Shown: positions 7,678-16,383, counted from the stretch's first letter. The stretch: DNA of 41,917 nucleotides from Dehalococcoidia bacterium (GCA_009619075.1 WJOY01000009.1:1-41917); one strand, 5' to 3'. Numbers and translations are program-made. Notes: generated from the letters alone by a model not told the origin.

Positions 7678-7833
7678 ATGAAAATCGTAAGCCTATGCAG
7701 CAAAGGCTCCTGCTGCCCAGTAGTCAAGATAACTGATGAGCAAGTGGAAATAGGAGAGAAAGACAACACCTGCATTCTCACTAAAGACCAGTGGAAGACC
7801 CTCAAAGAGAAGATACTCAAAAAAGAACTCTAA
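7678..7833 (+). CDS. 51-residue cysteine-containing conserved small protein
   Basis: The open frame at ATG 7678 encodes 51 residues, with CSKGSCCPVVKI near the start, then VEIGEKDNTCILTKDQWKTL. AAAGGAGG stands 8 bases before the ATG, an excellent ribosome binding site. I recognise this layout (a Cys-Cys-Pro N-terminus, then ITDE, EIGE and LTKDQW) as a small family in anaerobic bacteria and archaea, without known function. It is shorter than usual annotation cut-offs. Confidence 0.65.
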   Translation: MKIVSLCSKGSCCPVVKITDEQVEIGEKDNTCILTKDQWKTLKEKILKKEL

Positions 7834-7942
7834 GACAAAAACCACAAAGTCAAACTCCGTAAGCCCCACTCGCTCCACAGAGAATTATTTGCTAAGGTAA
7901 CCTAGGATGGGTTTGTTAAGGCTAGAGAGAGGATAAAAGTTC

Positions 7943-8836
7943 ATGCCGAAAATCAATCTTCTCGATTCTAAAACCTGCACCTTGGTAGGGCTTGTCACCA
8001 ATATAGCTCTAGCAATCTTCAAGTTGCTTGCCGGTATATTTGGCTTCAGCTACGCCATGATAGCCGACGCTATTCACTCCATGTCCGATTGCCTCGCCAC
8101 CGGGACTGTTTATGTAGGCCTACGAATTGGAGAAAGACCGCCAGACGAGAGCCATCCTTATGGTCATGCCAATGCAGAAAGTATTGCCGCCTTCCTGGTT
8201 GCCCTCATAATCCTCGCTACCGGCGTCTTTGTCGGCGTTTCCGCTGTCGATCTTATTGCCCAGAGGCACCTGGAAACTCCAGCCACGATTGCTCTAGCAG
8301 CGGCTGCCATTTCCATAGTTATAAAGGAGGGGATGTTTCATTATACGCTCAAAGTAGGAAAGAGGAACAATAGCCCAGCCGTTATCACCAATGCCTGGCA
8401 TCACCGCTCAGATGCTTATTCCTCAGTGGCTGCTTTGGCTGGCATACTTGGAGCAAGGCTGGCTTTTCAATATTCAGACCCCATAGCTGGACTTGTGGTC
8501 TCAGCCCTTATTGTTAAGATGTCCTTCCCCCTTCTCCGCTCAAACATCGGAATCCTGATGGATGAAAGACCAGAGCCAGCAGTTTTAGATAGCGTCAAAG
8601 CCACAGTCTTAAAGGTTGGAGGAGTTAAAGCAATCGATAGTATCAAAGTACATCGCCGTGGTTCTACCTTCACCATTGATGTAGAAGTAGCTGTGGACAG
8701 CAACCTCACCGTGGAGCAAGGTCATCGGGTCGCCTCCGAACTAAAAAACAACCTCCAGAACAAGATTGAGCATGTGCAGGATGTCATGGTCCATGTTAAC
8801 CCTTATCAACCAAGGCAGATTTCAGAAAAGAAGTGA
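7943..8836 (+). CDS. Cation diffusion facilitator (CDF) family metal exporter
   Basis: The 297-residue protein has six membrane segments and a C-terminal cytoplasmic domain (about 205-290) typical of CDF exporters. The metal site residues appear as D42-x2-H45-x3-D49 in ADAIHSMSDC and in WHHRSDAYSS (around residue 155), the usual His/Asp pattern for Zn2+, Fe2+ or Mn2+ transport by proton exchange. Substrate cannot be fixed from sequence. It lies 109 bp after the small protein and 3 bp before nadA. Confidence 0.9.
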   Translation: MPKINLLDSKTCTLVGLVTNIALAIFKLLAGIFGFSYAMIADAIHSMSDCLATGTVYVGLRIGERPPDESHPYGHANAESIAAFLVALIILATGVFVGVSAVDLIAQRHLETPATIALAAAAISIVIKEGMFHYTLKVGKRNNSPAVITNAWHHRSDAYSSVAALAGILGARLAFQYSDPIAGLVVSALIVKMSFPLLRSNIGILMDERPEPAVLDSVKATVLKVGGVKAIDSIKVHRRGSTFTIDVEVAVDSNLTVEQGHRVASELKNNLQNKIEHVQDVMVHVNPYQPRQISEKK

Positions 8837-8839
8837 GTT

Positions 8840-9778
8840 ATGTTGAAAACCAATAGAGATTTGCCTTTAGTGGAAAAGATTTTGAAGCTGAAAAGGGATA
8901 GGAATGCCGTAATACTCGCCCATAATTATGTTCGCCCAGAGGTTCAGAGAATGGCGGGCTTCGTTGGTGATTCCTTGGAACTCGCCAGGAAGGTAAAAGA
9001 AGTAGATGCAGAATATATTGTATTTGCAGGTGTGGACTTTATGGCAGAAATGGCGGCCATATTAAATCCCGATAAAAAGGTTATACATCCAGACCCGTGT
9101 TCTAAATGTGCCATGGCAGCAAGGATAAAGGCTAAGGATATCTTAAAGGCAAAGGAAAAATATCCAGATGCCGAGGTTGTCACTTATATAAACTCTTCGT
9201 CAGAAGTGAAAGCGGTTTCAGACGTTATCTACACCTCCGCAAATGCGGTAAAGTTAGTTAAGAGCATGAAATCAAACAGAATAATCTTTGCCCCAGACAA
9301 GAATCTTGCCCATTATGTAGCCACACAGACGGATAAAGAGCTAATTCCAGTCCCGGAAAACGGATGCTGTCCCGTCCATCATGCATTAACACCAGAGGAT
9401 ATCGCCAGAAATCTTGAGAGGTATCCAGAGGCGGAGGTAATTGTCCACCCAGAATGCACGCCAGAGATTATAAAGCTTGCAGATTTTGTTGGCTCGACAT
9501 CCGCCTTAATCCACCATGTTAAAGAAACCAGTGCAAAGACAATCATTGTAGGCACAGAAATGGGCATAATCTCAAGGATGAAAAGGGACTCACCAGAGAA
9601 AAACATCATACCAGCCTCTAAATATCTGGTATGTCCTGATATGAAGATGCTTACGGCTGAAAAGGTGATAAAAGCGATGGAGCAAAAAGAACCAATTGTT
9701 CATGTAGATGAGGATGTTTGCCAGGGTGCCAGAAAAGCACTGGAAAGGATGTTTGAGCTTTCCACTCCGGAAAGGTAG
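8840..9778 (+). CDS. nadA: Quinolinate synthase NadA
   Basis: NadA condenses iminoaspartate with dihydroxyacetone phosphate to quinolinate in NAD biosynthesis. The 312 residues include ILAHNYVRPEVQ at the N-terminus and the three cluster-binding regions: CSKCAMA (C87/C90), NGCCPVHHA, and YLVCPDMKMLT, which carry the ligands of the [4Fe-4S] cluster. HPECTPE and EMGIISRM are further family motifs. Neither nadB nor nadC is in the window. The gene follows the CDF gene by 3 bp. Confidence 0.95.
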   Translation: MLKTNRDLPLVEKILKLKRDRNAVILAHNYVRPEVQRMAGFVGDSLELARKVKEVDAEYIVFAGVDFMAEMAAILNPDKKVIHPDPCSKCAMAARIKAKDILKAKEKYPDAEVVTYINSSSEVKAVSDVIYTSANAVKLVKSMKSNRIIFAPDKNLAHYVATQTDKELIPVPENGCCPVHHALTPEDIARNLERYPEAEVIVHPECTPEIIKLADFVGSTSALIHHVKETSAKTIIVGTEMGIISRMKRDSPEKNIIPASKYLVCPDMKMLTAEKVIKAMEQKEPIVHVDEDVCQGARKALERMFELSTPER

Positions 9779-9935
9779 TCCCTTGGATAAGTGTATGCTT
9801 AAAGAGCACCACAAACTAAAGAAGTAGATCTAGCCTTGGAATTTTGAGATAACCACAAATAATGTCTAGCTTTGTTTTCTTGTCATGTCATACAGTCCAA
9901 TAGATATCTCACGCATTATTCCGGGTTAACGATTT

Positions 9936-9975
9936 TTGACTCCACTTCATATATGAATTACAATTCATATAAACA
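9936..9975 (+). promoter_or_regulatory. Promoter-operator of arsenic operon 1
   Basis: TTGACT (9936-9941) and TACAAT (9959-9964) are 17 bases apart. The 12-bp palindrome TTCATATATGAA (9946-9957) fills the spacer and a second half-site ATTCATATA follows the -10. This is the usual arrangement for ArsR-family repression. The start codon of the regulator is about 20 bases past the -10, so the leader is very short. Confidence 0.75.
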
Positions 9976-9984
9976 AGGGTTCAT

Positions 9985-10344
9985 ATGACGGCAGAGGAGA
10001 ATCAAGCAAGATTTTTAAGGTGTATTGGGGAGCCTACGCGACTCCAAATACTTAAGCTGCTGACTAAGGGTGAGAGATGTGTTGGTGAACTCGCCAGGGT
10101 TCTGAATAAAGAACAATCCCTCATTTCCCACCACCTCAAAGCCCTTAAGGAGTGCAACATCGTGAAGGATAGACAAGAGACTCAGAAGGTTTACTATGAG
10201 ATCACGAACGATAGGTTAGCCAAGTTAATTATTGATAGCGAAGTCCTGATGAAAGAGCTATCGCTGTGTAAGTGTCAGGAGATGAATTATGGAAGAGAAG
10301 AAAATCAAGGAAGTGGTGAAGAGGAGATACGCTCAGATAGCTAA
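9985..10344 (+). CDS. arsR: ArsR family arsenite-responsive repressor
   Basis: The 119-residue winged-helix protein starts with FLRCIGEPTRLQILKLL and has the recognition helix QSLISHHLKALKE. The usual ELCVCDL metal site is replaced by ERCVGEL with one Cys (C32); a C-terminal pair C95-x-C97 resembles the C-terminal site of the Acidithiobacillus type, so sensing probably uses those. It sits right after a classical operator and overlaps the ArsM gene by 56 bp, pointing to one operon that it represses until As(III) binds. The ribosome binding site is weak. Confidence 0.88.
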   Translation: MTAEENQARFLRCIGEPTRLQILKLLTKGERCVGELARVLNKEQSLISHHLKALKECNIVKDRQETQKVYYEITNDRLAKLIIDSEVLMKELSLCKCQEMNYGREENQGSGEEEIRSDS

Positions 10345-11056
10345 GCAAGACCAACAGATCTGTTGCCCAAGTTGTGCTTGCGGAGCCAGCCCCCTGTCCC
10401 AAGCTGAGGCTATCGGATACTTGAGAGAGGATTTGGAACATATTCCAGAAGAGGCAGTTATAGGTTTGGGTTGTAGTAATCCCACCACTATAGCAGCCCT
10501 GAAACCGGGCGAGGTAGTCCTGGATTTAGGGTCGGGGGCAGGGGTAGATGTATTCTTGGCAGCTAATAAGGTTGTCCCCACCGGCAGGGTTATCGGAGTT
10601 GATATGACGCAGGAAATGGTAGACAAGTCAAAAGACATCGCCAGGAGTTATGGCTACTATAATGTAGAGTTCCGCCTCGGGGAAATTGAGAAACTTCCCA
10701 TCGAGGATGAATCTGTGGATGTCGTTATCAGTAACTGCGTTATCAATCTATCACCAGATAAATCTAAAGTCTTCAGGGAGGCTTACCGGGCTCTGAAGCC
10801 CGGGGGAAGACTCATAGTCTCTGATATAGTTTCTGGGAGAGAACTCCCCGATGAGATAAAGAATGACCCTGATGCCTGGACAGGATGTATCGCCGGGGCT
10901 TTAGAGCAGCAGGAATACTTGGGCGAGGTAAAAAAAGCCGGCTTCGAGGATGTGATGGTGGTGTCCAGCAGAGAATTCTATATAGAGAGCAAGGGAAACG
11001 GAGCTATAGAAAAGCTTCTGAGCATTACTGTGAAGGCATGTAAGTTGAGAAAATGA
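10289..11056 (+). CDS. arsM: Arsenite S-adenosylmethionine methyltransferase ArsM
   Basis: The SAM-binding motif I is VVLDLGSGAGVDVFLAA (about residues 77-92), with GVDMTQEM as motif II. The arsenic-binding cysteines are C62 (GCSNP), C150 (SNCVINL) and C200 (WTGCIAGAL), the arrangement known from CmArsM. A further N-terminal cluster CCPSCACG (25-32) is common in bacterial members. The enzyme methylates As(III). It overlaps the arsR gene by 56 bp and Acr3 by 4 bp. Confidence 0.93.
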   Translation: MEEKKIKEVVKRRYAQIAKQDQQICCPSCACGASPLSQAEAIGYLREDLEHIPEEAVIGLGCSNPTTIAALKPGEVVLDLGSGAGVDVFLAANKVVPTGRVIGVDMTQEMVDKSKDIARSYGYYNVEFRLGEIEKLPIEDESVDVVISNCVINLSPDKSKVFREAYRALKPGGRLIVSDIVSGRELPDEIKNDPDAWTGCIAGALEQQEYLGEVKKAGFEDVMVVSSREFYIESKGNGAIEKLLSITVKACKLRK

Positions 11057-12156
11057 GGCGCAATATGGCCCAAGAAAGGGAGAGAAGGCTTGGAGTTTGG
11101 GAGAAATACTTGAGCCTGTGGGTAGCACTTTGTATTGGTGCCGGGATAGGGATAGGAAAGGTTTTCCCTCAAATCTCCGATATATTAGGTGGGCTAACTG
11201 TTGCCAACGTCTCTATCCCGGTTGCTGTCTGCCTGTTCCTGATGATCTATCCCATAATGGTACAGATAGATTTCAGCCAGGTGGCAAAGGCAGTCAGAAC
11301 CCCAAAGCCAATAATCACCACTCTTGTTGCCAATTGGGCCATAAAACCCTTTACCATGGCTTTCTTCGCCTGGCTGTTCATGGGCATAGTCTTCAAGGAT
11401 TTCTTATCTCCTGAAGTGGCCCAAGAATACCGAGCCGGGATGATTCTTCTTGGAGTTGCCCCCTGCACTGCTATGGTTTTGATGTGGAGCTATCTGGCAA
11501 AAGGGGATATGGGGCATACGCTGGTAATGACTGCCATAAACTCGCTCTCAATGGTGCTCCTCTATGCCCCGCTGGCCCAGTTTCTCCTGGGAATTTCGGG
11601 AATTGTCATACCCTGGAAAACGATAGCCTTTTCCGTGGCAGTCTATATTTGTCTCCCCCTCTTATGTGGCTACTTCACCAGAACTCAGACGATTAAAAGA
11701 AGAGGTATAGTATGGTTTGAAACAAAACTCGTTCCTCCCCTGCGGACCGTGTCGATAACCGCCCTCCTCATCACCCTGGTGATCCTATTCAGTCTGCAGG
11801 GAAACATAATCACGGAACTTCCGGCAGCCGTGGGTATGATTGCCGTCGGGATATTCTTAAATATCCTTTTTGTCTTTGCCCTCACCTACCTCATCTCTAA
11901 ACCTATTCGCCTCTCCTACGAGGATGCGGCACCAACAGCAATAATCGCTGGAAGCAATCACTTTGAGGTAGCCGTTGCCGTAGCAACGACCGTATTTGGC
12001 CTCTCTTCAGGAGCAGCGCTGGCTACAGTTGTTGGCGTTCTCACGGAAGTCCCCTTTATGCTCTTTTTGGTATGGCTCTGTAGGAAAACAAGGGGGTTCT
12101 TTTACCAACCACAGCTTCAATACGCCGATGGTGACAGCGAGGGAGCAAGTAATTGA
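11053..12156 (+). CDS. acr3: Arsenite efflux permease Acr3
   Basis: The 367-residue protein has ten hydrophobic segments and the Acr3 signature GVAPCTAMVLMWSYLAKGD, in which C138 is the conserved cysteine needed for As(III) transport. It exports arsenite from the cytoplasm using proton motive force. The 4-bp overlap with ArsM and with the next permease (ATTGA junction at 12153) shows a single operon. Confidence 0.94.
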   Translation: MRRNMAQERERRLGVWEKYLSLWVALCIGAGIGIGKVFPQISDILGGLTVANVSIPVAVCLFLMIYPIMVQIDFSQVAKAVRTPKPIITTLVANWAIKPFTMAFFAWLFMGIVFKDFLSPEVAQEYRAGMILLGVAPCTAMVLMWSYLAKGDMGHTLVMTAINSLSMVLLYAPLAQFLLGISGIVIPWKTIAFSVAVYICLPLLCGYFTRTQTIKRRGIVWFETKLVPPLRTVSITALLITLVILFSLQGNIITELPAAVGMIAVGIFLNILFVFALTYLISKPIRLSYEDAAPTAIIAGSNHFEVAVAVATTVFGLSSGAALATVVGVLTEVPFMLFLVWLCRKTRGFFYQPQLQYADGDSEGASN

Positions 12157-13160
12157 TAGCCCAGTTTTTCATTGTATTTAAGGATTACCTTATCGAGGTA
12201 TTGCCCTTCCTGGCCATAGGGTTTTTCCTCAGTGGCTTGATCCACGAATTTGTTCCCACGGGGTTGGTAGAAAGACACCTCGGCGGGCAGGGAATAAAGC
12301 CTCTTCTCTATTCCACCCTCGCCGGGACAGTCCTTCCCATTTGCTGCTTTGGCTCTCTTCCGGTGGCGGTGAGCCTACATCAGAAGGGGGCGAGGTTAGG
12401 CCCAGTTTTAGCCTTCCTGGTGGCAACACCGGCTACCTCTGTAAGCGCTCTCTTGGTTTGCTATGCCTTGCTGGGGATAAAGTTCACCGTGTTTATATTC
12501 TTTGCCGTGATTTTGATGGGGTTAGTTATGGGTGCTATTGGCAACCTTATCAAGTTTGAGTCCAAGGGTTTGGCAAACCCCCTTCAGAAAGCAGAGATTG
12601 CTACAGATCCCGTTTGTGGCATGAGCGTGGATACAGAAAAAGGATTAACAAGTGAGTATGAAGGCAAGAGCTATTACTTTTGCTCTCCCCGTTGCCAGGC
12701 GACCTTTGAGAAGGAAGCGCAGAAATACGCCGGCGAGCATGCGAAGGGTGCCAAGGAAAGATTGATCTCTGTTTTCAGGTATGCCTTTGTGGATATGGTG
12801 AAGGAGATCGGCCCTGAGCTGCTTCTTGGTCTGGCCCTGGCAGCTCTGGTGGCAGCGATTACACCTATAGGGAAATTTGTGGGAAGCTATCTCAGCGGCG
12901 GATTAGGGTATCTGTTCAGCCTTGTTTTTGGACTTTTGATGTATATCTGCTCCACCGCCAGCGTTCCCTTGGTTCATGCATTCGTTTCGCAGGGTATGAA
13001 CATCGGCGCCGGGATGGTGCTGCTCTTAGTAGGTCCGATTACCAGTTGGGGAACTATCCTTGTTCTGAGAAAAGAATTCGGCGGCAAGACCCTGCTTGCT
13101 TATTTAATGGTCATTGCTATAATGGCTTTGGTTTTGGGCTGGTGCTTTTCGATGATATAA
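12153..13160 (+). CDS. DUF318/ArsP-like permease with internal YHS domain
   Basis: The 335-residue protein has two membrane halves of four or five segments each, with a CC pair (LPICCFGSLPVAVSLHQKG, C64-C65) as in the SO_0444/ArsP group of permeases that export copper or organoarsenicals. A YHS metal-binding domain (about residues 150-195; DPVCGMSVD and YYFCSPRCQATFEKE) is inserted in the loop between the halves. With ArsM in the operon, methylated arsenic is a plausible substrate, but the family also includes heavy-metal exporters. The start codon is TTG in a 4-bp overlap with acr3. Confidence 0.8.
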   Translation: MIAQFFIVFKDYLIEVLPFLAIGFFLSGLIHEFVPTGLVERHLGGQGIKPLLYSTLAGTVLPICCFGSLPVAVSLHQKGARLGPVLAFLVATPATSVSALLVCYALLGIKFTVFIFFAVILMGLVMGAIGNLIKFESKGLANPLQKAEIATDPVCGMSVDTEKGLTSEYEGKSYYFCSPRCQATFEKEAQKYAGEHAKGAKERLISVFRYAFVDMVKEIGPELLLGLALAALVAAITPIGKFVGSYLSGGLGYLFSLVFGLLMYICSTASVPLVHAFVSQGMNIGAGMVLLLVGPITSWGTILVLRKEFGGKTLLAYLMVIAIMALVLGWCFSMI

Positions 13161-13182
13161 ATTCTAAATAAAAGGAGGAAGT

Positions 13183-13731
13183 ATGAAAGTAAAGGCAGAA
13201 AACTTTTACCAAATCCTGTCACCCAGATGGACAGCTCTCATCTCGACTATAGACAAAGAGGGCAAACCAAATGCCGCACCATTTAGTTTTGTTACCCCCG
13301 TCTCTTCTAACCCACCTTTGGTGCTTTTTGCCGCAGCACCACAGCGACATACTTTAGCTAATGTGAGGGAAACCCATGAATTTGTGCTAAACATTGTGCC
13401 GGAGCAACTTTTGGATAATCTTTGGATTTGCTCCAAGGCATTTCCAAAGGGAGTGAATGAAATAATTGAGTCCGGCCTTAGCGAAAGAAAGTCCAGGATG
13501 GTTAAGGCACCCGGCATCAAGGAGTGCCTTGCTTGGATTGAATGCCAACTTGAGTTTGAGAGGGAGGCAGGAGATCACGTCCTTGTAGTGGGAAAGGTAA
13601 TCAATGTAGAGTGCCAAAATGAATTTCTCAAGCAAGGAGAGTTCGATGTTTCCCGGGTGAAGCCAGTGATGCATATTAATGGCAGGAGATTTGCCGTTGC
13701 CGAAAGAACAACACAGCCCAAAGTGCAATAA
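13183..13731 (+). CDS. Flavin reductase-like FMN-binding protein
   Basis: The 182 residues match the flavin reductase (FMN-binding split-barrel) family: PRWTALISTIDKEGKPNAAPFSF, then HTLANVRETHEFVLNIV and a C-terminal KPVMHINGRRFAV. Members reduce flavin or use FMN in other redox steps. AAAGGAGG stands 5 bases before the ATG. It lies 22 bp downstream of the arsenic operon and may be cotranscribed; a link to arsenic is not shown. The overlapping frame starting at 13679 belongs to CutA, whose real start is internal. Confidence 0.85.
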   Translation: MKVKAENFYQILSPRWTALISTIDKEGKPNAAPFSFVTPVSSNPPLVLFAAAPQRHTLANVRETHEFVLNIVPEQLLDNLWICSKAFPKGVNEIIESGLSERKSRMVKAPGIKECLAWIECQLEFEREAGDHVLVVGKVINVECQNEFLKQGEFDVSRVKPVMHINGRRFAVAERTTQPKVQ

Positions 13732-13759
13732 TACTGCTATCGCTTTAAGGCAAAAGCTA

Positions 13760-14080
13760 ATGGAGGCAGGTAAGATAATCATTCTTATAACCACCGGTAG
13801 CGAGGAAGAAGCTCACAGGATAGCTGACCAGCTACTTAATCAAAGGAAGGCTGCCTGTGTAAATATTGTGCCTAAGGTAGACTCACTCTTCTGGTGGCAA
13901 GGCAAGCTCGATTCAGCCCAAGAAAGCCTTATAGTCATCAAAACCAAAGCATCCAAGCTCAAGGAAATCACTGAATTGGTTAAAAGGGTTCACAGCTACG
14001 AAGTCCCTGAGGTAATCGCTCTACCTATCGTTGGCGGCAACGAAGATTATCTCAAATGGCTTGATACTACCCTAGAATGA
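13760..14080 (+). CDS. cutA: CutA family divalent cation tolerance protein
   Basis: From ATG 13760 the 106-residue protein has the CutA1 fold motifs ILITTGSEEEAHRIADQLL, AACVNIVPKVDSLFWWQGK and VPEVIALPI, over the full family length. CutA forms trimers; the link to copper tolerance is historical and its true role is not settled. A TAAGG sits 10 bases before this ATG, and the longer frame from 13679 would overlap the reductase gene, so I take the internal start. Confidence 0.88.
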   Translation: MEAGKIIILITTGSEEEAHRIADQLLNQRKAACVNIVPKVDSLFWWQGKLDSAQESLIVIKTKASKLKEITELVKRVHSYEVPEVIALPIVGGNEDYLKWLDTTLE

Positions 14081-14172
14081 TAAAGATACCAAAAATTGGC
14101 TATCAAATAGATCATCATCATGTCTGGAAAATTAGGTCGTAGAAAGAGTATACTAAACGAGTAGTCAGCAAT

Positions 14173-14220
14173 GTAGTGCGAGGCTTTAGCCTCGTGCACG
14201 ACCCTAAAGGGTCGCACTAC
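14173..14220. repeat. 48-bp cruciform-like repeat element
   Basis: An outer stem of GTAGTGCGA and TCGCACTAC (9 bp) closes over two inner palindromes, GAGGCTTTAGCCTC and GACCCTAAAGGGTC, so the element can fold as a three-way junction. It sits in the cutA-thi4 gap, which otherwise holds nothing I recognise (no TPP riboswitch core). The design is that of a small mobile palindromic repeat; whether it is transcribed as an RNA element is unknown. Confidence 0.7.
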
Positions 14221-14247
14221 GAAGCTGGTGGCTAATAGCTAAGAATA

Positions 14248-15027
14248 ATGGATGAGGTCATTATTTCCAAGGCCATAGTTGAGAGCTATATAAAAGACCT
14301 GCTTGAGGCAATGGAACTCGATGTTGCTATAGTGGGTGCTGGCCCAGCAGGAATGACTGCCGCTTACTACCTGGCAAAGGAAAAGGTTAAAATAGCCATA
14401 TTTGAGAGGAAGTTAAGTGTTGGCGGAGGTGTATGGGGAGGTGGCATGATGTTCAACAAAATTGTAGTCCAACCTGAGGGTAAAGAAATCTTAGATGAAT
14501 TTGGCATTACCGCCACCGAATACCAGAAGGGCTATTATGTCGCCAATGCTGTAGAAGTGGCCTCAACCCTTTGTTCTCTAGCTGTAAAAGCTGGAGCCAG
14601 GATATTTAATCTAATCAGCGTTGTGGATGTAGTCATCAGAGAAGCTGACAGAGTTAGCGGCCTGGTGTTAAACTGGAGCCCTGTTTCCATGGCGAACTTG
14701 CATATTGACCCTTTAGCCATAAGGTCGAAACTGGTGATAGATGCTACCGGGCATGACTGTGAGATTTGTCACCTGGTCACTGAGAAAGTAGGCGGGAAGC
14801 TGAGGACAACAACCGGAAAGATAATTGGAGAAAAATCAATGTGGGCTGAGGTAGGCGAGAGGCAGGTTGTAGAAAACACCAAGGAGGTTTACCCTGGATT
14901 GATAGCCACCGGTATGGCCGCCACTGCCGTCTTTGGCTCCCCAAGGATGGGGCCAATATTTGGTGGTATGCTGCTATCAGGCAAAAAGGCAGCTAAATTA
15001 GCTATAGAGTTGCTCAAAAAAGGCTAG
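14248..15027 (+). CDS. thi4: Sulfide-dependent ADP-thiazole synthase, Thi4 family
   Basis: A 259-residue FAD/NAD-binding fold protein with [20 protein letters not shown] (24-43), VWGGGMMF and a C-terminal [21 protein letters not shown]. In yeast Thi4 the sulfur donor is a Cys in the sequence before MDP; here H152 is in that place (NLHIDPL), as in archaeal and anaerobic forms that use free sulfide and work catalytically. It makes the thiazole half of thiamine. The original spacing to the next gene was only a few bases; a repeat insert now separates them. Confidence 0.92.
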   Translation: MDEVIISKAIVESYIKDLLEAMELDVAIVGAGPAGMTAAYYLAKEKVKIAIFERKLSVGGGVWGGGMMFNKIVVQPEGKEILDEFGITATEYQKGYYVANAVEVASTLCSLAVKAGARIFNLISVVDVVIREADRVSGLVLNWSPVSMANLHIDPLAIRSKLVIDATGHDCEICHLVTEKVGGKLRTTTGKIIGEKSMWAEVGERQVVENTKEVYPGLIATGMAATAVFGSPRMGPIFGGMLLSGKKAAKLAIELLKKG

Positions 15028-15174
15028 AATTATTATGTCAAGAAGATTTTAATTGTCCCCCTGAACCAAAGCTCTGAGCAAAGCGAAGAGGCTAGTGAAG
15101 GGTCTCTAGATTCTTCCCCTTCACTTTGTTCAGGGTCAGAATGACAAGCGGAGTTGCTAGAATTATTATGTCAA
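15023..15174. repeat. Repeat insertion with 19-bp flanking duplication
   Basis: GCTAGAATTATTATGTCAA occurs at 15023-15041 (spanning the thi4 stop codon) and again at 15156-15174 (spanning the start codon of the homocysteine gene). Between the copies lie 114 bp containing the dispersed repeat core GATTCTTCCCCTTC and CAGAATGACAAGC. The arrangement suggests that an element inserted at the thi4-DUF39 junction with duplication of the target. The upstream frame from 15126 reads through it and is not the real start. Confidence 0.8.
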
Positions 15175-16376
15175 AAACAATCGCTGAAATTAACCAGAAA
15201 ATTAAAAGGGGCAAGGCAGTGGTGGTCACTGCCGAAGAGGTGATTGACATCACCAGGGAAAAAGGTGGCAGACAGGCAGCAGAGGAAATTGATGTCGTCA
15301 CCACTGGCACTTTCAGCCCCATGTGCTCTTCAGGTGTCTTTCTCAATATCGGCCACTCCAAACCCAGAATAAAACTCGGCGGTGGCAAGGTTTACCTTAA
15401 TGATGTTCCAGTCTACACCGGGTTAGCTGCAGTGGATGTCTTTCTCGGAGCAACTGCTCTCCCTGACGATGACCCCAGAAACAAATTTTATCCCGGCGAA
15501 TTTAACTACGGCGGTGGACATGTCATTGAGGAACTTGTGGCCGGAAAAGATATCAGGCTAATAGCCACTGCTTATGGCACCGATTGCTATCCCAGGAAAA
15601 AGCTAGAAACATGGATCAATCTCAAAGACATCAATAATGCCATTCTGTTTAATGTCAGAAATGCCTATCAGAATTATGATGTCGGTGTGAACTTGTCAGA
15701 TGAAACGATTTACACTTACATGGGAGTGCTAAAGCCAGAATTGGGCAACGCCAATTATTGTACCTCAGGAGAGCTTTCCCCCTTGCTCAAGGACCCTTAT
15801 TACAAAACTATAGGCATAGGAACTAGGGTATTTCTTGGTGGCGACATTGGCTATGTTGCCTGGCATGGCACACAGCATAATCCACACGTTTTGCGCACAG
15901 ACAACGGCACACCTAAAGGGCCTGCTGGAACCTTGGCACTCATCGGTGATCTGAAACAGATGAAACCGGAATGGTTAGTCGGAACAAGCATGCTTGGCTA
16001 CGGCTGTACGCTAACTGTGGGCATAGGCATTCCCATACCCATACTATCCGAGGAAATCCTACGCTATACTATGGTAAGCGATGCTGCTATCTTTGCTCCC
16101 ATTGTGGACTACTCTGAAGCCTATCCACAAAGGAAGCCAGATATTTTAGCAGAGGTTAGCTACGCTGAACTCAAAAGGGGGCATATAACCATTCAAGGAA
16201 AAGATGTGCCCACGGCATCCTTATCCAGCTATCCTAAGGCAATAGAGATTGCCAATATCTTGAAAGGCTGGATAGAAAGAGGAGAATTTTTGCTCACAGA
16301 ACCTGTAGCCCCTCTACCCGGGGCGGAGTCAGGCATAACCTTTAAGCCACTTAAAGAAAGGCCAATAATGGAGTAA
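15168..16376 (+). CDS. DUF39 (COG1900) homocysteine biosynthesis protein
   Basis: The 402-residue protein matches DUF39 over its full length (AAEEIDVVTTGTFSPMCSSG, FNYGGGHVIEELVAGKDI, TAYGTDCYPRK). In Methanosarcina this family (MA1821) and a NIL-ferredoxin partner make homocysteine from aspartate semialdehyde and sulfide. C53 and C140 lie near the two positions reported as essential there. I start at ATG 15168, because codons from 15126 come from an inserted repeat. It is followed by its usual partners, so a role in sulfide assimilation is likely. Confidence 0.88.
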   Translation: MSKTIAEINQKIKRGKAVVVTAEEVIDITREKGGRQAAEEIDVVTTGTFSPMCSSGVFLNIGHSKPRIKLGGGKVYLNDVPVYTGLAAVDVFLGATALPDDDPRNKFYPGEFNYGGGHVIEELVAGKDIRLIATAYGTDCYPRKKLETWINLKDINNAILFNVRNAYQNYDVGVNLSDETIYTYMGVLKPELGNANYCTSGELSPLLKDPYYKTIGIGTRVFLGGDIGYVAWHGTQHNPHVLRTDNGTPKGPAGTLALIGDLKQMKPEWLVGTSMLGYGCTLTVGIGIPIPILSEEILRYTMVSDAAIFAPIVDYSEAYPQRKPDILAEVSYAELKRGHITIQGKDVPTASLSSYPKAIEIANILKGWIERGEFLLTEPVAPLPGAESGITFKPLKERPIME

Positions 16377-16383
16377 GTTTAAG

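Noticed and set aside
7693-7878. Minus-strand frame opposite the 51-residue gene
   Set aside because: No ribosome binding site; antisense shadow of a gene with a strong one.
14081-14247. Possible TPP riboswitch before thi4
   Set aside because: No CUGAGA core or P3 pattern is visible; the region is occupied by the 48-bp palindromic element.
15126-15167. Longer N-terminus for the DUF39 protein
   Set aside because: The extra codons come from the inserted repeat; the family start is MSKTIAEI at 15168.
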